The translations under genes and the position numbers were made by a program. Below are positions 24,101 to 34,724 of a stretch of 64,000 bases of DNA, one piece after another; within the stretch, counting starts at the first letter, position 1, and the number at the start of each line of letters is the position of its first letter. The stretch comes from Obelidium mucronatum. Its lineage: Eukaryota > Chytridiomycota > Chytridiomycetes > Chytridiales > Chytriomycetaceae. The stretch spans positions 62,001 to 126,000 of the forward strand of contig JAIVFH010000076.1 of the NCBI GenBank assembly GCA_025765595.1, read 5' to 3'. The notes under the pieces were generated by a model. It was not told the origin of the DNA. It did no database searches and was given only the letters and a program-made list of their open reading frames with translations.

Positions 24101-25538
24101 CACAACCACATCATCTACAACCAAAACAACCTCCAGTACAACAACGACTACTTCTTCAACAACTTCAACCACATCGTCAACAACAAAAACGACGTCAACT
24201 ACGACAACATCTTCCACTAGTTCCAGCTCCACAACAACAACATCATCTTCCACTTCAACCACAAAAACCACAACTACTTCGTCAACAACAAAAACGACGT
24301 CAACTACGACAACATCTTCCACTAGTTCCAGCTCCACAACAACAACATCATCTTCCACTTCAACCACAAAAACCACAACTACTTCGTCAACAACAAAAAC
24401 GACGTCAACTACGACAACATCTTCCACTAGTTCCAGCTCCACAACAACAACATCATCATCTACTTCAACCACAAAAACCACAACTACTTCGTCAACTACA
24501 AAAACGACGTCAACTACGACAACATCTTCCACTAGTTCCAGCTCCACAACAACTACATCATCTTCCACTTCAACCACTTCAACCACAACTACTTCGTCAA
24601 CTACAAAAACTACAACTACGTCGTCGACCACTAAAACAACATCCACAACAACAACGACTGTAACAACAACGACTGCAACAACAACTACTGCAACAACAAC
24701 TACTGCAACAACAACGACTGTAACAACAACGACTGTAACAACAACAACTACTACGACAACTTCCTCTTTTACTAGAACTACGTCTTCCACAACGAAAACC
24801 ACGTCGACTACTTCAACCACGTCTTCATCGTCTACCACAAGCTCAATGATAACGACAACGGCAAAGACCACAACAACCCCAACAACAGCAGCAACAACAA
24901 CTTCTTCCTCCACTACAACTACATCGTCGACCACGAAAACCGCGACGTCTTCAAGTACAACAACTTCGTCGTCGACGACAAAAACCATGGCAACCACATC
25001 GCCCTCGACGACAACGGCAAAGACCACAACAACCCCAACAACAGCAGCAACAACAACTTCTTCCTCCACTACAACTACATCGTCGACCACGAAAACCACG
25101 ACGTCTTCAAGTACAACAACTTCGTCGTCGACGACAAAAACCATGGCAACCACATCGCCCTCGACGACAACCACAGCCTTTGCGACGATTTCTACAACAA
25201 CTGCAATATTTTCTTCTATGAAAAGTACCACCAGCACAATATACTACTCCACTACAACAACATCGTTCTTATCATCATCCACACGAATACCTACCTCCAC
25301 GACCCAGCCAGCATCGGGAAAAACAACATTCTCGGCATCATCATCATCACTAAAGAAAATTGTGGGGGGTGCAGCAGCGTTTATTGGAATCAATAGCTCT
25401 TCTTCATCTGACAAGACACCAACAACTACTACAACGACAACATCGACATTTCAGACTAAATTAAACTCTCTTTCTGTTACGACTACTACCTTAGGAAAAA
25501 CTACGTCGCTAACAACATATCGCTACTTGCGAAGATAA
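21176..25538 (+). CDS. secreted mucin-like Ser/Thr-rich repeat protein
   Basis: Exons are 21176-21347, 21404-23320 and 23368-25538, giving 1419 residues. The N-terminus is a clear signal peptide (ISLARNSFIAALFGIATIIP) ending near residue 27. Residues 60-700 are acidic and rich in Ser, Thr and Glu, and include three 57-residue tandem repeats starting at 22798. From about 23440 to 25230 the protein is almost only Thr and Ser with scattered Lys, in nested repeats, which is ideal for O-glycosylation. The C-terminus has a short hydrophobic patch (KIVGGAAAFIGI) and no obvious GPI signal. It is likely a secreted or wall-bound glycoprotein of the cell or spore surface. Function is inferred from composition only. 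Confidence 0.75.
22798..23307 (+). repeat. three tandem 171-bp coding repeats
   Basis: Units start at 22798, 22969 and 23140 and encode 57 residues beginning SEQPAVNTSHLE and containing DVDMSDTDYDTEIDQLSETN. Units 1 and 2 are almost identical; unit 3 has lost one codon and has more substitutions. Confidence 0.9.
24250..24680 (+). repeat. 105-bp tandem repeats in mucin domain
   Basis: A 105-bp (35-codon) unit recurs with exact register: the marker caacca lies at 24256, 24361, 24466 and 24571. Units differ by a few synonymous changes, and the last one is altered after the marker. Confidence 0.85.
24861..25172 (+). repeat. 156-bp direct duplication in mucin domain
   Basis: Two copies of a 52-codon block start at 24861 and 25017 (gcaaagaccacaacaacccc). 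They differ at only a few bases, such as Ala versus Thr in TTKTATSS/TTKTTTSS. Confidence 0.85.
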
Positions 25539-25649
25539 CAAAAAAGAAGAAAAAGGGAACAAATAGGAGGAAAAAAACAAATCCGTGTTTAAAAAATAGT
25601 TATTTTTCATTTCAGTTCTTGGAATAAAACGAGTATGTTGCAAAGAAAT

Positions 25650-26878
25650 TCAAAAATCACCACCTCCTCCACCACCTCCTCCACCCATTCCACCCATTCC
25701 GCCACTACTTCCACTGAATCCCATGCTTCCACCTCCACCAAAACCACTCATATTGCTGCTGCCAAAACTGGTATTTACATTCGAGCTTCCGTTGTTTCGA
25801 CCTCCACCTCCCATGGACATGTTAGGATTCCCCATAGAAGTTATACCCAAGGAAGCATCAATTCCCATTGAGTCGAGACCACTGTTTCCATTATTCCGGC
25901 CAAACTGATTGCTGTTATTTGAAGAATTCATATTCTGATAACCCCGTCCTCCAAATCCTCCTTGGTTACTAAACCCATTTCCAACCGTCGATACGTGAGG
26001 GTTCCCCATAGAAGTGATACCCAACCCTCCGTCATCACCAGAAACAACAGGCACATTATTACCATTCCTTCCGAATCGGTTTCCCTGCATTCCCATCCCC
26101 TGGTTATTAAACCCGCCTGCAGTTGATACATGAGGATTTCCTAGTGAGGTTATTCCCAAGCCATCCTCGTTCTGAACTGCAGAGACGCCGCCGTTGGTAC
26201 CGTTCCCAAACCTTCCACCCTGCTGCATCCCCATCGTTCCCGCGTTGTTCATTCCTCGACTCGTGCCGTAGTTTGGATCCATGATCTGCTGCTGTTGGCT
26301 GTGCACGGTGTTGTTCAGCTGCTGCTGGCGCATCTGGGTGTGCACGAAGCCGGCCGTGACCTCGCGGCCCTCCAGGTACGTTGCGTTGTTGATCTGCTGC
26401 TGCTTGAGCTGCTGCAGCTGGTAGGGCGTCATGTTCTGGATCAGCGCCTGCTGCTGCTGCAGCTTCTGGCCGACGGGGCACGGCGCAACCTGCTGCACGG
26501 CCTGCTGGCGGCGCGCTGTTGGCGCCATGCCCAGCGCCTGCGCGGAGTTGGCAACGGGCGGCGTCTTGGTTGGTTGTTGCGGTTGCGGTTGTTGCTGCTC
26601 CTGCCCCTGGCCTTGGTTTCCTTGGTTTCCTTGTCCTTGCGCTTGTGCTTGTGCTTGTCCGGGCCGCACCGCCGCCGTGCTTCGGACAGGCGCCTTCTTT
26701 TCGTTCGGGTGGTTCCTGCGGCAAACAGTTCATTTCAATCAAACACCAAGGACTGCAAGTCGCACTACCACTGGGACACGCCGGTGGCAGTGTCGACGTA
26801 AAAGTATCGCTTGTATTCGTCGGACCATCGGGCCACGAACCCGTCAGGCATTGCAGGCGGCGGGGGCGCTCCTGGCAT
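25650..26878 (-). CDS. WW-domain protein with Gln/Asn-Gly prion-like tail
   Basis: Exons on the minus strand are 26878-26769 and 26715-25650, giving 391 residues; the intron is only 53 nt. Residues 11-42 form a WW domain (PDGFVARWSDEYKRYFYVDT, then GVSQWNHP), whose second Trp is created by the splice. WW domains bind Pro-rich ligands. The rest is Gln-rich, then Gly/Asn/Met-rich. Repeated blocks follow the pattern GLGITSMGNPHVST at three positions, with FGRNNGN-type spacers between. The tail ends in a Gly run. Such composition favours phase separation or aggregation. It lies 52 bp downstream of the carotenoid gene on the same strand. The partner is unknown. Confidence 0.78.
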
Positions 26879-26930
26879 GATCCAATTTAAATTGCACTTT
26901 ATTCAGCCAATAAAAATCAACATTCGCTTT

Positions 26931-28227
26931 TCAAGAATACAGTCCAGTCGCCAAAATAACAAGCTTCTCCTTCAATGACACTGTAGCGCGTCGGGGGTAT
27001 TCCTCTGACGCCACAATCACTTCTCCAATGCGCATGTACATTTTCAAAGCAGCCTTAACGGCGGATCGATGGGATTTGGGAAGAGAATTGATTCCAACAA
27101 GAGCAGACTCGCTTAAAGGTTGTGCCAGCGCGAAAAGCCTCCGAGAGTAGACTTTAAGAGCTTCTGGTCTTGAAAAGGGCGTTTCTATAAATTCGTTCCT
27201 CAAGACTTCTGCGTCAGGTGCACCAACTTCCTCGCTGGAGCGTTTCTTGACCGAGGCATGTACAGACGCCATGGCGGGTAGAGAATTCACTTTTCTATGG
27301 CGAAATTGGCGTTCGAAAGTTCCATCATCATCCTTAATACACTGTTCGTCTTGTGATTGCATATCAGAGAACCAGGAACATGGAACATACACCCTCCCCA
27401 ACTCCACGGCATCAGTAACCAAATCTCGAGCAATATTCGTCAGTTGTAAGGCCAAACCCATGTCTCTTGCGTGTTTGATAGTTTCCTGGGACGGTTTAAC
27501 ATAAACATTTGGCTCATTGACGCATTTCACCGCATCCAGTAGTTTGCTTTCGGCGTCGTGACGTAACATGAGGTATACACAAGCCTCTCCTACAGAACTA
27601 GCAACATACCCGGAATACTCCAACAAATCATCCTCATTCCGAATCTTTTTATCAACCAAATCCCACTTGTACCCTTCCAACAGCTCAAGAATACATTGTT
27701 TAGGAACACACCGCGGCACTCTCTGAGAAAAAAGCCTCAACACTGAAAGCGCAGATTCAAAATCCGCAGAATTTGGAAATTCCACCAAACACGCGGCAAG
27801 CCTGTGAATCAACGAATGCAAACATTTTCCCTCCTCCGAATCCGGTATTGCATAACATGCATTCACATACTCCTCAATCAGCCCCGTACATTTTTCTTTC
27901 CACCGCCTAGCACCGGTACCATACGAATCCAACGTATCCGCCACATCGTCACTCACACGGCAAAATCCGTACAAGGCCACCACATCCTCCCGCAAAGGAT
28001 GCGGATACAGCATTGACGCCATTGCAAAAGTCTTGCTGTGCGTACAAATCAAAGCATGCACCTTTTCGAAATCCTCAACAGTTGTTTGGTCAATCTGGGA
28101 CTCATTGATAAACGTGCATGCAATCCAAAGATTCAATTCGGCCTTCAATGTCCAAGACTTAGCAGCAGCAGCAGCAGCAGCTGCAATTGCCGTATCTTTT
28201 TGAAAGTTGCATTCTTGTTGAAGTTGA

Positions 28228-28292
<65 letters not shown>

Positions 28293-29445
28293 TTGTTGTT
28301 GTTGCTGTTGCTGTTGTTGACTGATATCCTCCACCACCACAGTAAAAGGCTTGATTCGACCACCGCGTCCACCCACCCTCGCCTCCATAACACGAAGAAT
28401 TGCAAACGTGCGGTCCATCGCAACAAGACCAAACACAATCATACAATTCACAACAAGGAAAAAGAGCGCCTCCTCAAACGGAAGATGTCGCGTCACCATC
28501 CATCCTGTCGTACCACTCCCACTGATTTCCCAGACCCCATTTTTAATCGCAGTGTGATCGACACACCATAAATAACTCGTGGATATCCCGAGTGTGATGC
28601 CTATGGGAACACGTAAACTCCAAATGAAGGGTCCTGCTACCCACTGGTAAAAATTAAAAAGGTTGGGGGTTTTTTTTTTTTTTTTTTAGTTTTGTTTACG
28701 ATGACAAAAAGGCACCAGAACCCATTTCTTACTCACCCACTGCAACGCCAACACTGGCCCCGTCCACGCCAACAAAGCCCCCAAATAAAAAGTACGTGTC
28801 TGTGGAACCGTCAAACAGAATCCCAACACGGCCAACCCACTAAACACAACCACAGGCGCATAGCGAACACTAAAAACAGCCGGCTTCAAATGCACGGTAT
28901 ACATTGCCCACGGTAAAACCAGTATCGAAATGAGGCACGTGAAGACTGTTTGGATAATAAAAAAGGCGTATTCTTCAACCTTTGTAGTTTGGGGGGGTTA
29001 GGAATCATCGAAAAACATAAAATAACCAAACGCGCACTTAACTGGAACGTATCCAATAACGCCGAGTACTTTATTGGGAGCATAAGTCCATGCACCCATA
29101 GCCTGGAAGAAGAAGAAAAAAAAAGAAAGGAAAAGGGAATCAACGAAAAACTACAAGAACTCAGGCTTTTTTAACGAACCACAATATAATTATCCCAAAA
29201 GGTTGTATACAAAAGCGCTATAGTCGAAAGTGCCGCTATTTTATAGACATCTGTTCGAGTAATAAACGGATGTAACAGGAATGACAGGATGGCAATCGGC
29301 GGTAAAGTAAAGATGCAATGGACCCCAAAGTACGTCAACCCGTTACTCGCGTCATCGTCAAGAGTCCTGTTATGTGTTTGAATATGGGTTTAGCTTGCTG
29401 AAGGGAGGTGGGGTTTCCCTGCAGTTTGGGGCGATTTTACGTCAT
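26931..29445 (-). CDS. carRP: bifunctional lycopene cyclase/phytoene synthase
   Basis: Exons on the minus strand are 29445-29441, 29366-29180, 29102-29043, 28979-28737 and 28643-26931, giving 735 residues. The N-terminal part is the membrane lycopene cyclase with its tandem motifs (VIGYVPVEEYAFFI and TRHLPFEEALFFLVVN). The C-terminal part is phytoene synthase, with Asp-rich motifs in VSDDVADTLD and LTNIARDLVTDAVELGRVYVP. Together they make phytoene from GGPP and later cyclise lycopene. This fusion is the fungal carRP/carRA type. The linker holds a Gln run of about 20 codons plus flanking Gln. The first exon is only five bases (ATG AC), placed because it alone gives an in-frame start; that exon is the least certain part. 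Confidence 0.88.
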
Positions 29446-29560
29446 TCCAAGGTTTTTTTTTAACAGGACAGCCAAGCATTAAGAAGGAAAAAAAACACAT
29501 GTCACAACTTGTTCAAATACCACATACACAAACAAAAAACATAGATAAAACATATACATA

Positions 29561-32369
29561 CTACAAGTACCACTTCTTCAATCCCTCCTGACACTCAACA
29601 ACATGACTTTGCACAGTCCCATCAGGAAGCACCGAATAAAACGCATACGTTCCAGAAAACGCAGCATCCAATCGAACCCTCACTCCACCCGCACTAACAT
29701 CCTCATACTCAATACTCTTGACAGCAGCCGCACCATAGTACTTGTCATGCAACCCAAAACAAGCAATCAACATACCACTTTTACTCTTCCACATTGGACA
29801 AACCGTCAACACATCCGCCTCCCGCTCCGCCAACTCAACCATCACCAAAGAATCCATAGAATCATCCAGAAGCATCACTTGCCCCGACTTGTACCACCGC
29901 GCTGCCAACTTGTTTGAATTCCGCCGCGTCATCCATTGGGCACTGCTTCGCACCAAATCGCGGGTGGGCGCAATCAAATCAGAAACACTTTTCTTGGTGT
30001 CGCTGCTCCGCGCACAGTTGAATACGCCCACCACCGCGCATCCACTTCCTCCACCATGTGCTTCGACAAACAAAAGCCCGTTCCCACCACCGATATCAGT
30101 CAACAGACTCTTGGGCACCGGCATGGCGGCAATCGTATCCTCTCCTCCTCCTACTGAATCAGAAACACGAATCACGCGCCCATCGTCTGCTAATAACGGC
30201 GCAACAACCTCTGCATTGTGTGTTCCCAACACATCGCTCAAGTACACTGGACCGTTTGACAAGGCGCGGCTGATTGCGTGGAACTCTGCGTAGGCATGAG
30301 AGCTTTGGAACATGTCCCAGTCCATGAGTGTTGTTGAGGGGCTCAAGTTACCCACGAGGAGGCTGTTGAAGGCGTTGCTTTGGATATGCCATGTGTGCGA
30401 GTTTGGGTCGTCGGGATAAAAGTCGTCTGATGAGCGCATGGTTTTTTTATGTGTGCTGGTCTTGGAGTAGGAGGAAGGGGCTGATGTGGATGAGGACAAA
30501 GAAGAAACACTTGAATGAAGGAGGGTTTGGTACAGAACTTGCATGTTATGAGACATGCACCATATGAGGGGTGTTGTTTTTGACTCTTGAATCAGTGTTT
30601 CTTGGTATTTTTGGAGCAACTGCCCAGGATTGTTGGCCTCCGTAAATGCTTCAAAGACACTTTGGTCATCTACTTTGAAAAAGTCGATACCAGAGTCTTT
30701 GAGAAGTTTGTGAAAGTCATTGTAGTACTGAGAATAAGATACAGAATCAACGACAAGAGTTGCTGAACTTGTTGGCTCAGTGAGTCCACGTTGGGTTATT
30801 TCTTGCAGTTTGTAATGAGCAGCAATTTCACCAGTCGGGTGAATTCCTCCCCAATAGCCCACCAGAGAATGCCATACGCCAATGTGAGACAAATTATGCT
30901 CGTGTTTCAGTTTTCGAATGAGAGAGTATCCGGATGGGAATTTTGAATTCTAAAACGACAATCAAAAAAAAAAAAACATAGGACGAGGAGTTTTAAAAAC
31001 AAAAGATTCATACCAGTCCAAACGCCTGAAACTTTAAGGCGGAATCTACAATCTGCCATCCATCATCAATCAATAGCCAATTAATTTTAATCCCGCTTTC
31101 CTTGAAATTCAACAGTCCCGCTTCGATGCCGGCTTCTGAAACGTCCCGATAAAAGGAGTTCCAGGTACACCAGCCCAACCGGTCATAGAACCTGGAAGGG
31201 GCGACAGTCATCTCATGTAGAGTTGAAGTAGAGCTGATTTCGCTAGTGCAATCATCAGTCTCGATAGAAACTGTTGCAGCAGGGGCGGGTGTTGTCTTTC
31301 GCATCAATCGCATAAGAAATTGAACAGCACTGACAGGGTCTGTGGACACAGCCAGAAATGCACGAACGGGATTCGACTTGTAATCATGGGGCCACAAATG
31401 GGCGCTCGGAGTGGCAGTGATGCTGAAATTCCCATTCTCTTTCATTTGGAAAACATGGGGTGGTGTGGGAATAAGGACGACAAAGAGAGGCTGGTTCTCT
31501 GCAGCAGAATCGAACTGAGTTTGAATGTTCCAAGACGCCAGATAAACTTCCCGCGAAAGTGAAGATTCAGGCCAGCCCGAGAAACCGTAGCCAGGTTCCA
31601 ACCAGTGCTGATTCCTGCGGTTGAGAGTGAATGACGACGTTTGAGGAGACACCCGCTGCAGAAAGACGGCGTCTAGCGACTCTGACGAGATTGAGCCAGC
31701 GAGGCGAATTCCCGCCGATGACGGCCGCTGGCCGAAGTCGAGCGGCAGATCGTGCAGGGTGACGCTGGCATCGACGTGGGCAAACAGCGCGGTGACGGAG
31801 TTGGGGGCGCGCGGCAGCACCGACACGTGCACGGCGGCGTTGCGGGCTCTGGTCAGCCACGCCTTGACGGTCTGTGCCGCAGAGTGTGTCGCAGAGTGTG
31901 TCGCAGAGTGTGGACACGCATTCACACACACGCGCGTGGTCGCAGCGCCCTCGGCGAACGCCACGAGTTCGCACCCGGCGCACGCGTCGAACGCCACGAT
32001 GCGCGCCGTGTACTCGAACGCGAACGGCGCGCGCGACGCGGGGATGCGCAGCGCTGCGGCAAACACTGCGCGGTGTTCTTCTCGGTGTTCTTCTTCGAGG
32101 TTTTGTTCTTCTCCTCGTTGTTCTCCTCGGTGTTCTTCTAGATGTCGGCGCACGCCGAGTCGCAGCGCCGCAGTCTCGCGCTGCATCGCCACGGCGCGCC
32201 ACTCGCTCTCGCCCGCCGAGTCCACATTCGTCCACAGCTCAACGCTCAGCCCGCTGCTGCTGCTGCTGCTGCTGCTGGTCCACGCTACGACTGCCCGCAC
32301 AAGCAGCTGCGACCCGCCTTGCACGCTGATGCTGGTTCCCAGCGGCGGCTCAATGGCGAACGAAAGCAT
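29561..32369 (-). CDS. GH36 raffinose-synthase/Sip1-like glycosidase
   Basis: Exons on the minus strand are 32369-31014 and 30949-29561, giving 914 residues. The family (raffinose synthase, alkaline alpha-galactosidase, Sip1) acts on alpha-galactosides. Conserved pieces include GWCTWNSFYRDVSE, INWLLIDDGWQ, GVWHSLVGYWGGIHP, the nucleophile motif FFKVDDQS and the acid/base region LMDWDMFQSSH. The N-terminal 240 residues form a beta-sandwich region and are encoded by very GC-rich DNA (about 31650-32340). No signal peptide is seen, so the enzyme is probably cytosolic. The ATG at 32369 was chosen because it directly precedes the conserved start (LSFAIEPPLG). Hydrolase versus transferase activity cannot be decided from sequence. 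Confidence 0.85.
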
Positions 32370-32535
32370 TTTTTTGGAGTGAGAGAATGTCCGGAAGTGC
32401 AGCGACGAGTAAAAGCGTTTCAACAATCAACTACCCTCATCTATCTAATCACCCCTCCAATAAAGGCGATTCGCGAAAAATGAATGAAGCATTTGTCTCT
32501 ATCGGTTTGTTGAAAATTCATAGAAATTCACAAAA
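32370..32535. promoter_or_regulatory. divergent promoter region
   Basis: A 166-bp gap lies between the GH36 gene (minus) and the F-box/LRR-like gene (plus). Both start codons face outward, so the promoters must overlap. I see no clear TATA box. Confidence 0.35.
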
Positions 32536-34507
32536 ATGTCGTTGAAACTCCAAGCAGAGTGCACCTCCTCGGCTCTTCCTCAGGTCCAAGTGACCCAACC
32601 AGAGCTTGACAAAGTCGAAACACGCGCAGAATCGCGGGCAAGACGTGTTCCAAATGGTGTCTATCATACAACCAGCACCACTACCTTAAAATCCAACAAA
32701 ACAAACCCCGCCACTCTCCTCGAGCGGCTGAAGCTTAAAACATCATCCGAGATACTGAACGGCTCAGAGTCAGACTCTGACGATACCCAAGACAGCGACT
32801 GTGACTCGCTCTTCAGCCAAGTGTCAGATGCTTCCTCGGCTGACTGGGAAGGAATTTGGATTGATTCCATCCCAAAAACGCACACTGATTCGCTCTCCAA
32901 CGACGCCCTGCCGCTGCTTCCTTTTCCCTCCCAACTCTGCAGAAAAGTCCCACCTCTCCCAAGCGAAATCTTTCTCCTCATTGACGCGTACTTAACCACG
33001 CCTCGAGACCATATGCTCCTAATGAATCTATGCCAGTTATCCCTATCTATTCTGGCTCCCCTTGCATACCACCGTCCTTTGATACGCAACGACAAAAACC
33101 TTGACCTATTCCTGCGTACTGTCAAGGAGTCAAAAGCCTTTGAATCGCGATACTACATGAACATGGTTAAAATTCTTGATTTACATCATCTCCCAATCAC
33201 AGATGATGAGTTATTTGAAGTGATTAAGCGTTGTGAGTACCTGGAATCTCTTGCCGTCCACAGTGCTCGCATCAATAGCACATCTCTTTGCCAAATCGCA
33301 ATGTCACTACCAAACCTCCACACACTGGATATCTCTTCTTGCGACAACGTGGAAATGAAAATCCTCGTGTCCCGCCTCGTTACTACTCCCCCAGCTGGAT
33401 CGTTGCTACCCGCCACAGGCGTGCTGGCGCATTTGAAGCACGTTAATCTTTCCAGAACCAGAGTAGCTGATGCCGATATTAAAAAGTTGGTCAAGCACTA
33501 CCCCAACCTCGAAACACTCAACCTTGACAAATGTCATAAAATCGACAATCACACGGCAAAGTATATTTCAATGTATAGCCACACTCTTAAAACTCTCGTG
33601 CTTTCGTCATGTCGCATCAATGATATTGGAGCCAGCATGATGGCCTGCAAGTATCAATCTCGTGTCCGAACTACACTTGAAAATTTGAATCTTTCAGTGA
33701 CTGCAATCAGTCCAACTGGGGTCCAAACCATTCTTTCAAACTGCACGCGTTTGGTTTCCTTTGTTGCCCGGGAATGTCCATTGAACCAGGATAAAAGCCT
33801 TCCCTGGCATTTGACACAGCTTTCAAAAAATACAGATGTTGATGACGACGACAATGACGACGGCTTTGCCGATTTTATTTGTTCAAGCCCATTGCAGGAG
33901 GACACCTACCTGAATAATCCTGAGCAAATCCAGTTGAAGTCCCTGTCGCTTCAGGGATGTAATATCCTTGATGCCCATCTCACGCCAAGTCTGTCTTTAG
34001 CATCAAACTTGGAATCTGTATCTTTGGATAGCTGTGGCATCACATTGGAAACAATCAGAACATTATCAACCATCGAATCGCTTGAGGAAAGTAGAGTTTT
34101 GGGGTTTCAGGAAAAAAAAAGACATGTTTTTTTTTGCTTTTGCATTGTTGACAATTAACCCCATCCAAAAAACAACCCCTCAACAGAACGTTGAGCTTCA
34201 CAATTGCTCCAAGCTTGCCTCTCACAACACGCTCCTTCTTCTCGCTGAATATAAAAAGCTCAAAACTTTGAAATTCAGAGGCACTCAAATGCCCCTGAGT
34301 GCTGTGTTCCGTCTTGCACAGAGATGTCCAACTCTTATTCAAGTTGACATGCAAAGGCTTCGTTCAATCGAAAATCGCCACCAGTGGCTTAATTCGATTG
34401 ACCAGTGGATGTTTGGGCTCAAAGATCTTGTGAAAATGAGAATGACGGATATCGTTATTGGGTTTCAAACGGACGAGGAATTGCGTGAATATCTGTTACT
34501 GGAATGA
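32536..34507 (+). CDS. F-box/leucine-rich-repeat-like protein
   Basis: Proposed exons are 32536-34125 and 34187-34507, giving 636 residues. The N-terminus is Ser/Asp-rich. A weak F-box-like helix (PPLPSEIFLLIDAYLTT) follows near residue 150. Then come about ten leucine-rich repeats of the cysteine-containing type (for example LPNLHTLDISSCDNVEMKI and YPNLETLNLDKCHKIDNH), as in Skp2/Grr1-like proteins. The last splice is doubtful. The best-looking donor, gtagag at 34091, does not keep frame with the acceptor at 34185-34186. The phase-correct donor at 34126 is weak. Expected role: substrate adaptor of an SCF ubiquitin ligase. Confidence 0.7.
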
Positions 34508-34510
34508 TGC

Positions 34511-34513
<3 letters not shown>

Positions 34514-34557
<44 letters not shown>
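34514..34557 (+). repeat. 44-base T homopolymer
   Basis: An unbroken T run begins ten bases after the LRR gene stop codon. It is probably in the 3' UTR. It may also mark the end of a reverse-transcribed insertion, but no partner sequence is seen. Confidence 0.8.
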
Positions 34558-34558
<1 letters not shown>

Positions 34559-34724
34559 GAACGAGCCCATGTTTTTCGGAGGGATACTCGTCTTTTGGAA
34601 TGAATCAAGTGATTGACGGTGTTTGAGGCTGTACAGATGTGTTGATACTAAAATAATATTTTGTGGTTTGAAGTAAAATTGCTCATTTGATTGCATTTTG
34701 TTTTATACTACATTTATTAAATAT

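Noticed and set aside
23440..25200. Repeat array that might be CRISPR-like
   Set aside because: The repeats are contiguous coding units with codon register and no unique spacers.
23423..25237. 604-codon open frame on the minus strand, Val-rich
   Set aside because: It is the mirror of the Thr/Ser repeat codons (ACA/ACT/TCA read backwards give Val/Glu/Asp), so it is open only because of composition.
28038..28571. Leu-run plus-strand frame opposite the carotenoid gene
   Set aside because: It is the complement of the CAG repeat; no independent support.
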